NCBI GenBank assembly: GCA_947588605.1
Contig: CANPYK010000007.1
Coordinates: forward strand, 1 to 64,000
Direction: 5' to 3'
From: an uncultured Oscillospiraceae bacterium
Lineage (GTDB): Bacteria; Bacillota; Clostridia; Oscillospirales; Oscillospiraceae
DNA length: 64,000 bases
In this document: one piece after another, positions 14,909 to 24,888 of the stretch
Layout: every line of letters starts with the position of its first letter
How positions within the stretch are numbered: the stretch's first letter is position 1
Position numbers and translations under genes: made by a program
Notes under the pieces: model-generated
Databases searched by the model: none
What the model was told of the DNA's origin: nothing
What the model saw: only the letters and a program-made list of their open reading frames with translations

Positions 14909-15658
14909 TTACGGGGAATACCGGAAGGAGTCGTTGTTTTGGTAGATAAAGGACTGGCCGCTGCCCTTCTCGGTGTAGCGGACGAAGATCTGGTCGATGA
15001 GGATGCTGAACTTCTTGTCAAACTCGTTGGCCTCGCCGAAGTTCACGTTGTAGCCGTTGTACTCGAAGAGCACGGCGGAGAGGTTGGTCACGTCCAGATA
15101 CGCGGTGAGGGCCAGCATATCGCCGTCCTTGAGGGCCGCGAGGGTATCCAGCAGGGCGCTCTGGCGGACGGACTCGCCGGCGCCAAGAGAGAGCTTCTTC
15201 CCCTCCTTCGGGTCCACGGCGGTGAAGCCGCGAAGCTCCGTAAGGCCGGAGGGGGCGGCGCCGGTGCGCTCCAGGATACGGCCGGAGAGGTCCACGATCC
15301 AGTAAGCGCCCTCGGCGGCGAAGTACGCCTCGCCCACGCTTTCGGTGACGGTGATGACCACGGTGCCGGGAAGGCGGCGGGAGATCTTCACCGTGTCCAC
15401 ATACGGGAGGGCGTCCATGATGGCGATCTGGGCCTTGGAGGTGTCCAGAAAGAAGACGCTGCCGTCCGGCTCCACGCCGGAGGCGTCCACGATCTGCTGG
15501 GCGGTGTAGTGCTTCGACCCCTCCACGGTGATGTCGGTGATCTTGAAAAAGAGCGCCATCGCCAGGAAGAGGGCGAGGAGCAAAAACGCCGCTCCCAGGG
15601 TTATGTAGAGGCCGGCTCCCGCGCCGCGGGTGTTTTTCTTCCCTCCGTAGTTTTCCAT
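14909..15658 (-). CDS. ftsQ: Division protein FtsQ/DivIB
   Basis: A 249-residue bitopic protein: short basic cytoplasmic N-terminus, one membrane helix (about 17-40), then a POTRA domain starting FKITDITVEGSKHYTAQQI and a beta domain with RRLPGTVVITVTE. It forms the FtsQLB complex that links ring assembly to septal wall synthesis. The gene begins 58 bp before the end of murA in another frame. The C-terminus has the run LIDQIFVRYTEKGSGQSFIY after the beta domain. Confidence 0.88.
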   Translation of the reverse strand: MENYGGKKNTRGAGAGLYITLGAAFLLLALFLAMALFFKITDITVEGSKHYTAQQIVDASGVEPDGSVFFLDTSKAQIAIMDALPYVDTVKISRRLPGTVVITVTESVGEAYFAAEGAYWIVDLSGRILERTGAAPSGLTELRGFTAVDPKEGKKLSLGAGESVRQSALLDTLAALKDGDMLALTAYLDVTNLSAVLFEYNGYNVNFGEANEFDKKFSILIDQIFVRYTEKGSGQSFIYQNNDSFRYSP

Positions 15659-16926
15659 CGTTCCGGTTCCTTTCCGTCTATTCTCTCGATGCCCGCCCCC
15701 ACGCTGTGGAGAAGGCCCGCTAAATTTTCGTATCCTCTGTCGATGTGGGCAAGGCCGCCAAGGTCGGTCACGCCCTCGGCCGCCAGGGCCGCCGCCACAA
15801 GGGCCGCGCCGCCGCGCAGGTCCGTCGCCTCCACGCGCGCGCCGTGGAGGGGGACGCCGCCGCGGACCAGGGCCCCGCGGCCCTCGACGGCGATGTCCGC
15901 GCCCATGGCCCGCAGGGCCGGGACATGGCGGAAGCGGTTTTCAAAGATGTTCTCCACGAAGGCCGTGGTCCCCTCCGCCCGTAAGGCGGCGGCCATGAGC
16001 AGGGGCTGGGCGTCCGTGGGGAAGCCGGGGTGGGGGCCTGTCACCACCGTGCCGGGGGACCGAAGGGGCCCGTGGACGGCGGCGGTGACGGTATCGCCCG
16101 TGGTCTTGAGCGCCGCGCCCATGCGGTCGAGGGCCGCGAGGACGGGGCGCAGGTCGTCGGGGTCGGTGTTCGTCAGCGTGAGCTCCCCGCCGGCGGCGGC
16201 CGCGCAGCACAGGTACGTAGCGGCGGCGATCCGGTCGGGCAGGGCCCGGTGGCGGGCGAAGGGGGCTTTGACGCCGCCCTCCACCGTGACGGTGGAGGTG
16301 CCCGCGCCGTGGACGCGGACGCCCATTTTCGTAAGGAGCGCTCCCAGGTCGCGGATCTCCGGCTCCCGGGCCGCGCCGGTGATGACGGTGACGCCCTCGG
16401 CGCCCGCGGCGGCCAGCATGGCGTTCTCCGTGGCGCCCACGCTGGGCAGGGCAAGGCGGATGGGCGCGCCGGTGAGCCTTCCGGCGGTGAGGACGAGACT
16501 GCCGTCCTCCTCCCGGACGTCCGCGCCTAAGGCGGCCATGGCCGCAAGGTGCAGGTCGATGGGCCGTGGACCCAGCTCGCACCCGCCGGGGGCGGTGATG
16601 ACTGCCCTGCCGCACCGGGCTAGAAGGGGGCCCAGGAACATGACGGAGGAGCGCATCCGGCGCATGAGCGCGTCCGGGATCTCACAGCACGTCACGTCAG
16701 AGGCGTCCACCGTGACGGCGCCCTTCTCCAGGGCGGCGCGGCACCCCAGGTGCCGCAGGATATCCAACGCCGCCCTCACGTCCGTGAGGTCGGGACAGTT
16801 GTCGATGACGGTGACGCCGTGGGAGAGGAGGGACGACGCCATCAGCGGCAGTACGCCGTTTTTGGCGCCCTGGACAGGGATCTCGCCGTGGAGCTCCCGC
16901 TTGCCCGTAATGATCAGCCTTGACAT
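15601..16926 (-). CDS. murA: UDP-GlcNAc 1-carboxyvinyltransferase MurA
   Basis: A 441-residue EPSP-synthase-fold enzyme that transfers enolpyruvate from PEP to UDP-GlcNAc, the first committed step of peptidoglycan synthesis. QGAKNGVLPLMA near residue 16 and the active loop APGGCELGPRPIDLH with the fosfomycin-target cysteine are present, so fosfomycin sensitivity is expected at this site. The ATG at 16,926 is chosen; the upstream extension reads as low-quality sequence. Overlap with ftsQ shows tight coupling. Gram-positives often have a second copy elsewhere. Confidence 0.95.
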   Translation of the reverse strand: MSRLIITGKRELHGEIPVQGAKNGVLPLMASSLLSHGVTVIDNCPDLTDVRAALDILRHLGCRAALEKGAVTVDASDVTCCEIPDALMRRMRSSVMFLGPLLARCGRAVITAPGGCELGPRPIDLHLAAMAALGADVREEDGSLVLTAGRLTGAPIRLALPSVGATENAMLAAAGAEGVTVITGAAREPEIRDLGALLTKMGVRVHGAGTSTVTVEGGVKAPFARHRALPDRIAAATYLCCAAAAGGELTLTNTDPDDLRPVLAALDRMGAALKTTGDTVTAAVHGPLRSPGTVVTGPHPGFPTDAQPLLMAAALRAEGTTAFVENIFENRFRHVPALRAMGADIAVEGRGALVRGGVPLHGARVEATDLRGGAALVAAALAAEGVTDLGGLAHIDRGYENLAGLLHSVGAGIERIDGKEPERWKTTEGRKTPAAREPAST

Positions 16927-16981
16927 ATGGACCCCCGAAAGAAGAAATTCAGGGCATCCTATGCCGGCGTTTTCGGAAAGG

Positions 16982-18106
16982 TTACCGCGCCAGAAGCTCC
17001 CGGACGACGGAGAGGATCCGCTCCGTGGCGTCGGTGACGCCGAGGCTCCTGGCCTCACGCTCAAGGCTTAAGAGGCGTTCCCGGTCCCGCAGGAGGCTCA
17101 CGGCGGTGTTGTAGAGCTGTTCGCCGGTGCAGACGTCCTCCGGGATGACCACGGCGGCTCCCACGCGCTCCAGCTCACGGGCGTTTTTGGTCTGCTGGTC
17201 GCCGGTGACGTTGGGGCTGGGGACCAGGACGCAGGCCCGGCCCAGGGCGGTGAGCTCCGCCAGGGTCGACGCGCCGGACCGGCAGAGAATGAGGTCCGCG
17301 GCGGCCATGAGGGTCCCCATGTTGTCGATGTAGGGGCGGATGTCCTCCCAGTCGGGAAGGCCGTAAACGCCCAGGCTGCTCAGGCGCTCCCGCATCCGGG
17401 CAAGGCCGGCATTCCCGTTGCCGGTGGCGTGGATGTGGCGCATAAGGCCCGAGCGGGCGTTGAGGCGGATAAATTCCGCCATCATGCTGTTCATGTTGTC
17501 CGCGCCCAGGCTCCCCCAGAAGGAGACGACCACGGGCTTTCCCGTAAGGCCCAGCCTGCTCTTGGCGCGCTCCCGGGAGAGGGCCAGGAAGTCCTCCCGC
17601 ACCGGGGTGCCGGTGAGGACCACGCGGTCGGGCTTTTTGCAATGCTCCTTCACCGACGGGAAGGCGGCCAGGACCCGGTCCACCGTGCCGGAGAGCGTTT
17701 TGGTGGTGAGGCCGGGGACGGCGTTGGACTCGTGGATGAGGGTGGGGATATGCCTCTTGGCGGCGGCCTTGAGGATGGGGTAGCAAACATAGCCGCCGGT
17801 GCCGATGGCGATGTCCGGCGCGAAGGCGTCCAGGATGTCCCGGCACTCCTTTTTCGAGACGGAGAGGTTTTTGAGGGTCCTGAGGTTGTGCTTTATGTCA
17901 CGGGGCTTGATACCCCGGTAAAAGCCGGAAATGGTGATGTTGCGAAGGGGATAGCCGGCGGAGGGGATCAGGCGGTTTTCCAGGTCCCGGCCGGAGCCCA
18001 CGAAGAGGAATTCCGCGCCGGGGTAGGCCTCTCGCAGGCGGTTGGCGATGGCCAGCGCCGGGTTTATGTGCCCCGCGGTGCCGGCACAGGCAAGCAGAAA
18101 TTTCAT
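16982..18106 (-). CDS. murG: MurG N-acetylglucosaminyltransferase
   Basis: A 374-residue peripheral membrane GT-B enzyme that makes lipid II from lipid I. The first G-loop reads AGTAGHINPALAIANRL, the acceptor-side region TGGYVCYP is seen, and the UDP-GlcNAc site has CRSGASTLAELTALG. The usual GGTGGH is altered to AGTAGH, which is known variation in Clostridia. The ATG overlaps the ftsW stop by ATGA. Confidence 0.95.
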   Translation of the reverse strand: MKFLLACAGTAGHINPALAIANRLREAYPGAEFLFVGSGRDLENRLIPSAGYPLRNITISGFYRGIKPRDIKHNLRTLKNLSVSKKECRDILDAFAPDIAIGTGGYVCYPILKAAAKRHIPTLIHESNAVPGLTTKTLSGTVDRVLAAFPSVKEHCKKPDRVVLTGTPVREDFLALSRERAKSRLGLTGKPVVVSFWGSLGADNMNSMMAEFIRLNARSGLMRHIHATGNGNAGLARMRERLSSLGVYGLPDWEDIRPYIDNMGTLMAAADLILCRSGASTLAELTALGRACVLVPSPNVTGDQQTKNARELERVGAAVVIPEDVCTGEQLYNTAVSLLRDRERLLSLEREARSLGVTDATERILSVVRELLAR

Positions 18107-19332
18107 GTCTCCCGGTCTTTCCCTCCCGTCGTTGATTTTTTCCGCAGGGGGATCTCCCTGGATATGGAGAGAACGATCCCCATCTCCGCCAGCTGCAGCC
18201 AGAGCGCCGTGCCGCCGTAGCTGAAAAACGGCAGGGAGATGCCGGTGCAGGGCACGAGGTTCGTGACCACGGCCACGTTGAGAATGACCTGAATGGCCAG
18301 GAGGCTGGTGATGCCGGTGATGACCAGGGCGCCGAAGCGGTCCCGGGCGTGGAGGGCCAGCCAGTAGCCGCGGATGATCAAAAGGGCGAAGAGAATGAGG
18401 ATGAGAAGCGCGCCGATGAAGCCCAGCTCCTCGCAGACGATGGAGAAAATAAAGTCGTTGTGCTCCTCGGGAAGGTACATATACTTCTGGACGCCCCGGC
18501 CCAGTCCCAGGCCCAGAAGGCCGCCGGAGCCGATGGCGTAGAGGGACTGGATGGTCTGGAGGCCGGAGTCCAGAGGGTCGGACCAGGGGTCGAGCCAGGC
18601 GGTGATGCGGGCGCTGGCGTAGGCCATTTTGGTGACGACGAGATACCCCACCGCGCCGACGCCCAGGCCGCCGAAGACGAAATACTGCCAGCGGGTGCCG
18701 CCGGCGAACATCATGATGGCCCCGAGGGCCAGGATGATCACGGAGGCGGACAGGTGCGGCTCAAAATAAAGGAGCAGTACGGTGATGCCCAGGATGATGG
18801 CGAAGGGCAGGACGCCGTATTTGAAGGTCTTCATCCGGTCCTTGTACTTACAGATCATGGTGGCGAAGGAGAGGATAACGGCCAATTTCACAAATTCGGA
18901 GGGCTGGAAGCTGATAAACCCCAGGTCCAGCCAGCGGGTGGCGCCCACCTCGTCTCCGCCGGTGCCCACCAGGAGCACCATGACGAGGAGGACCCAGGTG
19001 AGAACCAGGAAATAGAAGGAATACCGGCGCAGAAGCGTGGGCGGAAAATGGGAGACGACCAGCATAATGACGACGCCGGAGACGGCGAAGCCCAGCTGGC
19101 GCACGAAGAAGTAGGTGGCGTTGGCGAGCTTCCCATAATAGGCCCGGGCAAAGCTAGCCGACAGGACCATCACCACGCCGATAGTGAGGATGAGGATCGT
19201 CAGCAGGAAAAAGGGCAGATCCATGGCCCCGCGCTCCACATGGCGGCTCTCCAGCCGGCGGTCGCGAAGCTCGCGCTCGGGATAGGCGGGCACGCCCCGG
19301 GATGAGGGCTCAAATTCCTCGCTGTATTTCAT
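18103..19332 (-). CDS. ftsW: SEDS peptidoglycan polymerase FtsW
   Basis: A 409-residue protein with ten membrane helices and a 40-residue charged cytoplasmic N-terminus. SEDS landmarks are WLDLGFISFQPSEFVKLA, the large loop after helix 7 containing SLYAIGSGGLLGLGLGRG and PEEHNDFIFSIVCEELGF, and the end NLVPCTGISLPFFSYGGTAL. The Asp in the LDPWSDPLDSG loop corresponds to the catalytic one. It polymerises septal glycan together with the class B PBP of this cluster. The gene directly follows mraY with 33 bp between; murD is not in this usual place. Confidence 0.95.
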   Translation of the reverse strand: MKYSEEFEPSSRGVPAYPERELRDRRLESRHVERGAMDLPFFLLTILILTIGVVMVLSASFARAYYGKLANATYFFVRQLGFAVSGVVIMLVVSHFPPTLLRRYSFYFLVLTWVLLVMVLLVGTGGDEVGATRWLDLGFISFQPSEFVKLAVILSFATMICKYKDRMKTFKYGVLPFAIILGITVLLLYFEPHLSASVIILALGAIMMFAGGTRWQYFVFGGLGVGAVGYLVVTKMAYASARITAWLDPWSDPLDSGLQTIQSLYAIGSGGLLGLGLGRGVQKYMYLPEEHNDFIFSIVCEELGFIGALLILILFALLIIRGYWLALHARDRFGALVITGITSLLAIQVILNVAVVTNLVPCTGISLPFFSYGGTALWLQLAEMGIVLSISREIPLRKKSTTGGKDRET

Positions 19333-19365
19333 AGGCGTGTGCCTCCTTCCGGGTATGTTTGCATG

Positions 19366-20391
19366 TCAGCCCATGGGGACCATGGCCCCGAAGCGGTAGC
19401 GGACGGCGAAATAGGTCAGGATCGCCATGGCCGCGGAAATGGCGGTGAAGACGGTGAAGATGCGCCGCTCTCCCCAGCCGGAAAGCTCCAGATGGTGGTG
19501 GATAGGGGCCATTTTGAAGATGCGCTTGCCGTGGGTGAGCTTGAAGTAGAGGACCTGGATGATGTCCGACAGCGTCTCGGCGATGTAGATGAGGCCCAGG
19601 GGGACCAGCACCAGGGGCATATCCATGGCGAAGGCCGTGGCGCAGACGGCGCCGCCCAGGAAGAGGGAGCCGGTGTCGCCCATGAAGACGCGGGCCGGGT
19701 GGAAGTTGAAGATGAGAAAGCCCGTAAGACCCCCCGCCAGGGCGGCGGAGAAGAGGCCCACGCTGGAGTAGTCCTGGCCGGAATGGAGCGTCCAGGCGGC
19801 GGAGATCGCGGCGTAGCAAAGGGCCACGGGGATGGTGACGCCGGTACACAGGCCGTCCACGCCGTCGGTGATGTTCACGGCGTTGACGCACCCCACGATG
19901 ATGAAAATGGCCAGCGCCAGGTAGAGGGGGTAGGGGATCTTGACGGTGATGTCCAGGAAGGGGATGTAGAGGCTGGGGACAAGATGCCCCTCCAGCCGCA
20001 GGAGCATCACCAGCACCGCCGCGGCGGCGATTTGGAGGGCCAGCTTCTGCCAGGCGGTGAGGCCGAGGTTCCGCTTCTTCTTCACCTTCTCGTAGTCGTC
20101 CAGAAAGCCGATGAGGCCGAACATCAGGGAGAAGACGAGGATGATGATATGGCGCCAGTCGCCCTGGGCGGCGTACTCGATGCCGCCGATGACGCACATG
20201 AAGGTGATGCCCACGATGAACATCAGGCCCCCCATGGTGGGGGTGCCCTGCTTTGTCAGGTGCCAGGTGGGGCCGTCGGACCGGATGGTCTGGCCCGCCT
20301 TCATCCGCCGCAGGGCGGGGATCAGGGAGAGTCCCACCACTACCGTCACCAGAAAGGAGCCCACAAAGGCCCATATCAAATTGATCGTCAT
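19366..20391 (-). CDS. mraY: MraY phospho-MurNAc-pentapeptide transferase
   Basis: A 341-residue, ten-helix enzyme that attaches UDP-MurNAc-pentapeptide to undecaprenyl phosphate to give lipid I. The catalytic FLDDYEKVKKKRNLGLT, the NAVNITDGVDGL region, FMGDTGSL and the HHHLELSGW loop are all present. Twelve bp separate it from murE. Confidence 0.97.
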   Translation of the reverse strand: MTINLIWAFVGSFLVTVVVGLSLIPALRRMKAGQTIRSDGPTWHLTKQGTPTMGGLMFIVGITFMCVIGGIEYAAQGDWRHIIILVFSLMFGLIGFLDDYEKVKKKRNLGLTAWQKLALQIAAAAVLVMLLRLEGHLVPSLYIPFLDITVKIPYPLYLALAIFIIVGCVNAVNITDGVDGLCTGVTIPVALCYAAISAAWTLHSGQDYSSVGLFSAALAGGLTGFLIFNFHPARVFMGDTGSLFLGGAVCATAFAMDMPLVLVPLGLIYIAETLSDIIQVLYFKLTHGKRIFKMAPIHHHLELSGWGERRIFTVFTAISAAMAILTYFAVRYRFGAMVPMG

Positions 20392-20403
20392 CCGTTCTCC
20401 CGC

Positions 20404-21867
20404 CTATCTTTGTGATTCCTGTGTTTCGCTGAGGATCTCCGCCACGATCTCGCGCTCGTCGAAGTGACGCTTGACGTGGTCGATCTCCTGGTATGTCTCG
20501 TGGCCCTTCCCCGCCAGGACCACGGTGTCGCCGGGGCCGGCGATCTTCAGGGCTCTGGCGATGGCCGCCCGCCGGTCGGAGATGACCTCGAAGGGGGTGT
20601 CCGTGTCCGCCTCCTCGATGCCCCGGACGATGTCCCGGATGATAGCCTCGGGCTTTTCCGTGCGGGGGTTATCGGAGGTAACCAGGACGTAGTCGGCTTT
20701 GTCCACGGCGATGGCGCCCATGATGGGGCGCTTCAGGGGGTCCCGGTCCCCGCCGCAGCCAAAAAGGACGATAACGCGGCCGCGAGTGGACTCCCGGACA
20801 GTATCCAGGATGTTCTCCAGGGCGTCCGGGGTGTGGGCGTAGTCGATGAGGACGGTGTAGGGCCGCCCCGTGGGGACCACCTCCGCCCGGCCCTTCACGC
20901 CCCGGCATTGGGCGAGGGCGGCGCGGAGCTTTTCCATGGGCACCCCCGCCGTAAGGGCGGAGGATACCGCCGCCAGGGCGTTGTAGACGCTGAACATGCC
21001 GGGGATGCCGAGCTTGAGCCGCTCCAGCCGCCCCGTCATCAGAGCGCAGAACTCCACCCGGTCGGGGTAGAGGCGGATGTTGCGGGCGGTGAGGTCGGCC
21101 TCGTCGGAACGGGCCGAGTAGGTGAAGACGCGGCCCACGGAGCTTTGGCGCATCGTCTCGCACCAGGGGTCGTCGATGTTGAGAATGGCGGTATCGCACA
21201 TGGCAAAGAGCTTTGCCTTTGCCTGGGCGTAGGCCTCCATGGTCTTGTGGAAGTCCAGGTGGTCCTCGGTGAGGTTGGTGAAGATCCCCTGGTCGAAGCG
21301 GATGCCCGCTACGCGCTCTAAGCACAAAGCGTGGGAGGAGACCTCCATCACCGCGTATTGGCACCCCTCGTCCGCCATGCGCCGGAGAAGCGCCTGGAGC
21401 TCCAGGCAGTCCGGGGTGGTGCGCTCCGTGGGATATTCGGTTTGGCCTATCATGTTGCGGTTGGTGCCGATGAGGCCCACCTTCGCGCCGGAGGCGCGCT
21501 CTAAAAGCTCCTTGATGAGGTTGGTGACGGTGGTCTTGCCGTTGGTGCCGGTGACGCCGATCATGTGGAGGGACCGGGCGGGGTTGCCGTAGAAGTTTCC
21601 GGCGGCCGCGGCCATGGCGTGGCGGGAGTTTGTCACGCGCACATAGGGCGCGCCCTCCACCGGCTCCTCGGCGATAATGACGGCCGCGCCGGCCTTGAGG
21701 GCGGCGGGGATGTATTGGTGGCCGTCGGTCTCAAAGCCCCGGACGGCGATGAAGGCGTCCCCGGTGGCAACGCGGCGGGAGTCGGAGACGAGGTTTTTTA
21801 TCTCCAGCTCCGGGTCGGCGGCGCACTCCGTGATTTCCAGATTTTCGATGAGCTGAGAAAGCTTCAT
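20404..21867 (-). CDS. murE: MurE UDP-MurNAc-tripeptide ligase, meso-DAP type
   Basis: A 487-residue ATP-dependent ligase. The P-loop is GVTGTNGKTTVTNL (about 106-119), and EVSSHAL and the carbamylated Lys region follow. The specificity motif is SDNPRTEKPEAI: DNPR is the signature for meso-diaminopimelate rather than lysine, so the wall of this organism should be of the mDAP type. It follows the PBP gene with 3 bp between. murF, which often follows murE, is absent here. Confidence 0.96.
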   Translation of the reverse strand: MKLSQLIENLEITECAADPELEIKNLVSDSRRVATGDAFIAVRGFETDGHQYIPAALKAGAAVIIAEEPVEGAPYVRVTNSRHAMAAAAGNFYGNPARSLHMIGVTGTNGKTTVTNLIKELLERASGAKVGLIGTNRNMIGQTEYPTERTTPDCLELQALLRRMADEGCQYAVMEVSSHALCLERVAGIRFDQGIFTNLTEDHLDFHKTMEAYAQAKAKLFAMCDTAILNIDDPWCETMRQSSVGRVFTYSARSDEADLTARNIRLYPDRVEFCALMTGRLERLKLGIPGMFSVYNALAAVSSALTAGVPMEKLRAALAQCRGVKGRAEVVPTGRPYTVLIDYAHTPDALENILDTVRESTRGRVIVLFGCGGDRDPLKRPIMGAIAVDKADYVLVTSDNPRTEKPEAIIRDIVRGIEEADTDTPFEVISDRRAAIARALKIAGPGDTVVLAGKGHETYQEIDHVKRHFDEREIVAEILSETQESQR

Positions 21868-21870
21868 GGG

Positions 21871-24198
21871 TCAATATCTCCCCTGATTGCTCTTATCCAC
21901 TAAGGTCACGTTAATGACGGCCCCGTAGGGGACCTCGGTCCCCGCCTCCACGGCCTGGGATTGGACCACCACGCCGGAAATGGAGGGGGACGCGCCGGAG
22001 GTGTCCAGGAAAAGGCCGGCATTCTGGAGGGCGTTGCGGGCCTGGTTGACCTTCATGCCGGTGAGGTCCGGGACCTTCACCGGGTCATGCTCGGGCACGT
22101 CGCCCAGGTAGAGGATGATCTGGCTCCCGGCTGCCACCTGGGCGCCGGTGACGGGCAGCTGGCCGGTGACGGTGCTCCCCTCCCCTACTTCACGGACGTT
22201 AAGGCCCAGGGAGGTGAGCTTCTCCCGGGCGGAGACGAGCTCGCTGCCCACAAGGCGCGGGACGGTGACATCCAGAAGGGCTTCCTCCTCCGGGGAGTAC
22301 ACGGGCTGGACGCCCAGGTACGGCAGGAGCTCACTCATGATCTTACCCACGTACGGCGCGGCCATACCGCCGCCGCCGATATAAAGACCGCTTTCCGGGT
22401 CGGGGTTATCCAGCACCAGCAGGACCGCCACCTCCGGGTCGTCGCAGGGGGCGACGCCGCAGAAGGAAACCATGTACTCCTTGCGGTTTTCGGTGATCTC
22501 GATCTCCGTCTTGGTGGTGGTGCCGGTCTTGCCGCCCACCCGGTAGCCGGGGACGTAGGCGTTGGAGCCGGTGCCGCCCTTTTCGCTGACCACGGACTCC
22601 AGGATATCCGCCACTAAGGCGCTGGTCTCCTCGCTGATGACCTGGCGGACGACCTTGGGCTCGCGGGCGTAGATGACCTCGCCGTCCTCGTTGCGCATCT
22701 CCTTGACGATGTAGGGCTCCATGAGGTAGCCGCCGTTCACCGCGGCGGAAACGGCGGTGATCATCTGGATAGGGGTGACCTTCAGGGTCTGGCCGAAGGA
22801 CGCCGCCGCCAGCTGAGACTGGTTGGTGGGGTCGAAGAAGACGTCGTCGGTCCACCAGATGCTCCCGGACTCGCCGGAGAGGTCCACGCCCGTCTTGTCC
22901 CGGAGGCCAAAGGCCCGGACGTAGTCGTAATAGCGCTCGGCGCCGATCTTGAGGCCGATGTTCACGAAGGCCACGTTGCAGGAGTGCATGGCGGCCTCAC
23001 GGAGAGTCTGGTCGCCGTGGCCGGCGTGCTTCCAGCAGTTGAGGTCGGTGAGACGCCCCGGAATGGTCCGGGCGGGGATCTTGCCGGAGCAGTAGAAGTG
23101 GTCGTCCTCGGAAATGACGCCCTCCTCAAGGCCGATGGACATGGTGATGATCTTGAAGACGGAGCCGGGCTCGTAGGTGTCCGAGACGGCCATGTTGCGG
23201 TACATGGCAAAGTAGGCGGCGTCCCGGGCGGCGGCACGCTCCTCCGGGTCCTCGATGAGGGCGATCTCGTCCAGCGTCTCCTGCGGGAGGGTGAAGGGAT
23301 CGTTGAGGTCGTAGCTGTTGGCGTTGGCCAGGGCCAGGATCTCGCCGGTCTTCACGTTCATGACGATACAGCAGCCGCCGTTGAGGATGTAGTTGGCCTC
23401 CATGGCCTGCTTTAAGTATTTCTCCGCAATGGCCTGGACGGTGGAATCGAGGGTGAGAGTGATGTCGTTGCCGTCCACGGCGTCGTTGTAGTTCTGGTAG
23501 TTCTCAAAGAGCATCTCCGTGCCGTTGTTGGCTACAAGCCGGACGACGGACCCGTTGGTGCCCTCGAGCTTGGAGTCGTAAAGGGCCTCGATGCCCTCCA
23601 GGCCGTAGTTCTCCGTGCCCACGAAGCCGATGACGTGGCACGCTAAGGACCCCTGGGGGTAGTAGCGCTTGGAACTCACCTCGATGTGGACGCCGGCGAT
23701 GTTGTACTCCTTGATGAAAGCCCGGACCTCGTCGGCGACCTCAGCCTCCACCTTGCTGGCCACGGTCTTGTACCAGCTTTTGGTGTCCTCCATCTGCTTG
23801 AGCATGGTGTCGATGTCCGCGCCCAGGATGCGGTTGAGCTCGGTGGCGATGAGCATGGGGTCGTCGCCGTAGTGGATCTCGTTGGGCTTATACTCCTTGT
23901 GGGAGTAAAGGTCGATCTCGTAGGGCGAGAGGAAGATGTTGTAGGCGGTGGCCGATTGGGCCAGGGTCTTGCCGTTGGCGTCGGTGATGGTGCCGCGGGA
24001 GGCGGCCACGGAGACGGTCCTGGTCTGCTGGCGCACGGCCCGTTCCTCGTAGAAATCGTGGTCCACGATCATGAGCTTGTAAAGTCTCCACGCCAGGATG
24101 GAAAAGGCAACTACGCCGCACACCAAAGCCAGGATCAGTGTGCGGCCAAGTATGGTTTTATTCGGTCTGGATGCGCTCTTGCCCTTGGAATTTGCCAT
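21871..24198 (-). CDS. Class B penicillin-binding protein, SpoVD/PBP2x-like with PASTA domains
   Basis: A 775-residue transpeptidase. A single N-terminal helix (about 18-42) anchors it, followed by the PBP dimer domain and the transpeptidase domain with the three active-site motifs SVFK (in EPGSVFKIITM), SCN (in MHSCNVAF) and KTG (in VGGKTGTTTK). Two PASTA repeats end the protein, with VPRLVGSELVSAREKL and VPDLTGMKVNQARNAL. It crosslinks septal peptidoglycan with FtsW. PASTA-bearing class B PBPs at this place are called PBP2x or, in spore formers, SpoVD; sequence alone does not tell which role applies. Confidence 0.93.
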   Translation of the reverse strand: MANSKGKSASRPNKTILGRTLILALVCGVVAFSILAWRLYKLMIVDHDFYEERAVRQQTRTVSVAASRGTITDANGKTLAQSATAYNIFLSPYEIDLYSHKEYKPNEIHYGDDPMLIATELNRILGADIDTMLKQMEDTKSWYKTVASKVEAEVADEVRAFIKEYNIAGVHIEVSSKRYYPQGSLACHVIGFVGTENYGLEGIEALYDSKLEGTNGSVVRLVANNGTEMLFENYQNYNDAVDGNDITLTLDSTVQAIAEKYLKQAMEANYILNGGCCIVMNVKTGEILALANANSYDLNDPFTLPQETLDEIALIEDPEERAAARDAAYFAMYRNMAVSDTYEPGSVFKIITMSIGLEEGVISEDDHFYCSGKIPARTIPGRLTDLNCWKHAGHGDQTLREAAMHSCNVAFVNIGLKIGAERYYDYVRAFGLRDKTGVDLSGESGSIWWTDDVFFDPTNQSQLAAASFGQTLKVTPIQMITAVSAAVNGGYLMEPYIVKEMRNEDGEVIYAREPKVVRQVISEETSALVADILESVVSEKGGTGSNAYVPGYRVGGKTGTTTKTEIEITENRKEYMVSFCGVAPCDDPEVAVLLVLDNPDPESGLYIGGGGMAAPYVGKIMSELLPYLGVQPVYSPEEEALLDVTVPRLVGSELVSAREKLTSLGLNVREVGEGSTVTGQLPVTGAQVAAGSQIILYLGDVPEHDPVKVPDLTGMKVNQARNALQNAGLFLDTSGASPSISGVVVQSQAVEAGTEVPYGAVINVTLVDKSNQGRY

Positions 24199-24259
24199 GA
24201 TGAAGCTCCCTGAAAACCGTTCACTTTGAGTTTGTCTTGCCCTACCAGTGTATTGTCCG

Positions 24260-24826
24260 TCAGTTAAAATATTCCGGGATGGACTTTAAAAATCCCACGA
24301 TCCGGGCGCCCGGATCGGCGGTCTCGTCCTCGGCGAGGATCTCGGCCTTGTCCGCGTAGAAGACGGTGGTGACGTCGTTCTCGGGATCGAGCTTGGTCAT
24401 GCCCAGGATGTTGACGGCGTAAGTCTCGATGGCGTCCAGGTCGAAGGCGTTCTCGTATTGGAGGCTCAGGGCCTCGTCCTTTAAGGTCAGCTCCTCGATG
24501 GAGCTGCGGACCTCGCTGATCTCGCCGGAGATGGAGGCGAGCTTGATGTAGCCCATGAGGACGGTGACAAGCAGGGCCGCCGCGGCGATGCCGCCCACGA
24601 TGGCCAGAAGCGGGATGCCGAAGACCTGACGCTTGGCGTACTCCCGGGCCTGGGCCTCCTCCCGGGCGCGGGCGCGCTCGGCAAGGCGCTGCCGGAGCTG
24701 TTCCTCGCGGCTGGGGACCTCAAGGACCGGCTCTTCCGGCTCGTTGAAGCCGGGAAGCTTTGTTAAGTCGTACGCCTCGCTGCCGTAGGTGGCGGAAGCG
24801 GCGTAGCGGATCGCGGTCGTTGCCAA
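24260..24826 (-). CDS. ftsL: FtsL-like division protein
   Basis: A 188-residue bitopic protein at the ftsL position between rsmH and the PBP. It has a longer than usual cytoplasmic part of about 70 residues, with a charged helix rich in R, E and A (about 40-68), one membrane helix (about 72-93), and an extracellular coiled-coil segment with GEISEVRSSIEELTLKDEAL. The end carries ETYAVNILGMTKL, the septum-former signature shared by FtsL and DivIC. It would join FtsQ and FtsB in the divisome. Confidence 0.85.
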   Translation of the reverse strand: MATTAIRYAASATYGSEAYDLTKLPGFNEPEEPVLEVPSREEQLRQRLAERARAREEAQAREYAKRQVFGIPLLAIVGGIAAAALLVTVLMGYIKLASISGEISEVRSSIEELTLKDEALSLQYENAFDLDAIETYAVNILGMTKLDPENDVTTVFYADKAEILAEDETADPGARIVGFLKSIPEYFN

Positions 24827-24888
24827 TGTTCCTCGTCCTTTCGGGGTCTATCTTTTCCCGCCCTATGCCAGGGCGTGTCCTTCTCTTT

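Noticed and set aside
14861-17071. 736-codon plus-strand ORF opposite ftsQ and murA
   Set aside because: Composition-driven antisense frame; both minus-strand genes are intact and conserved.
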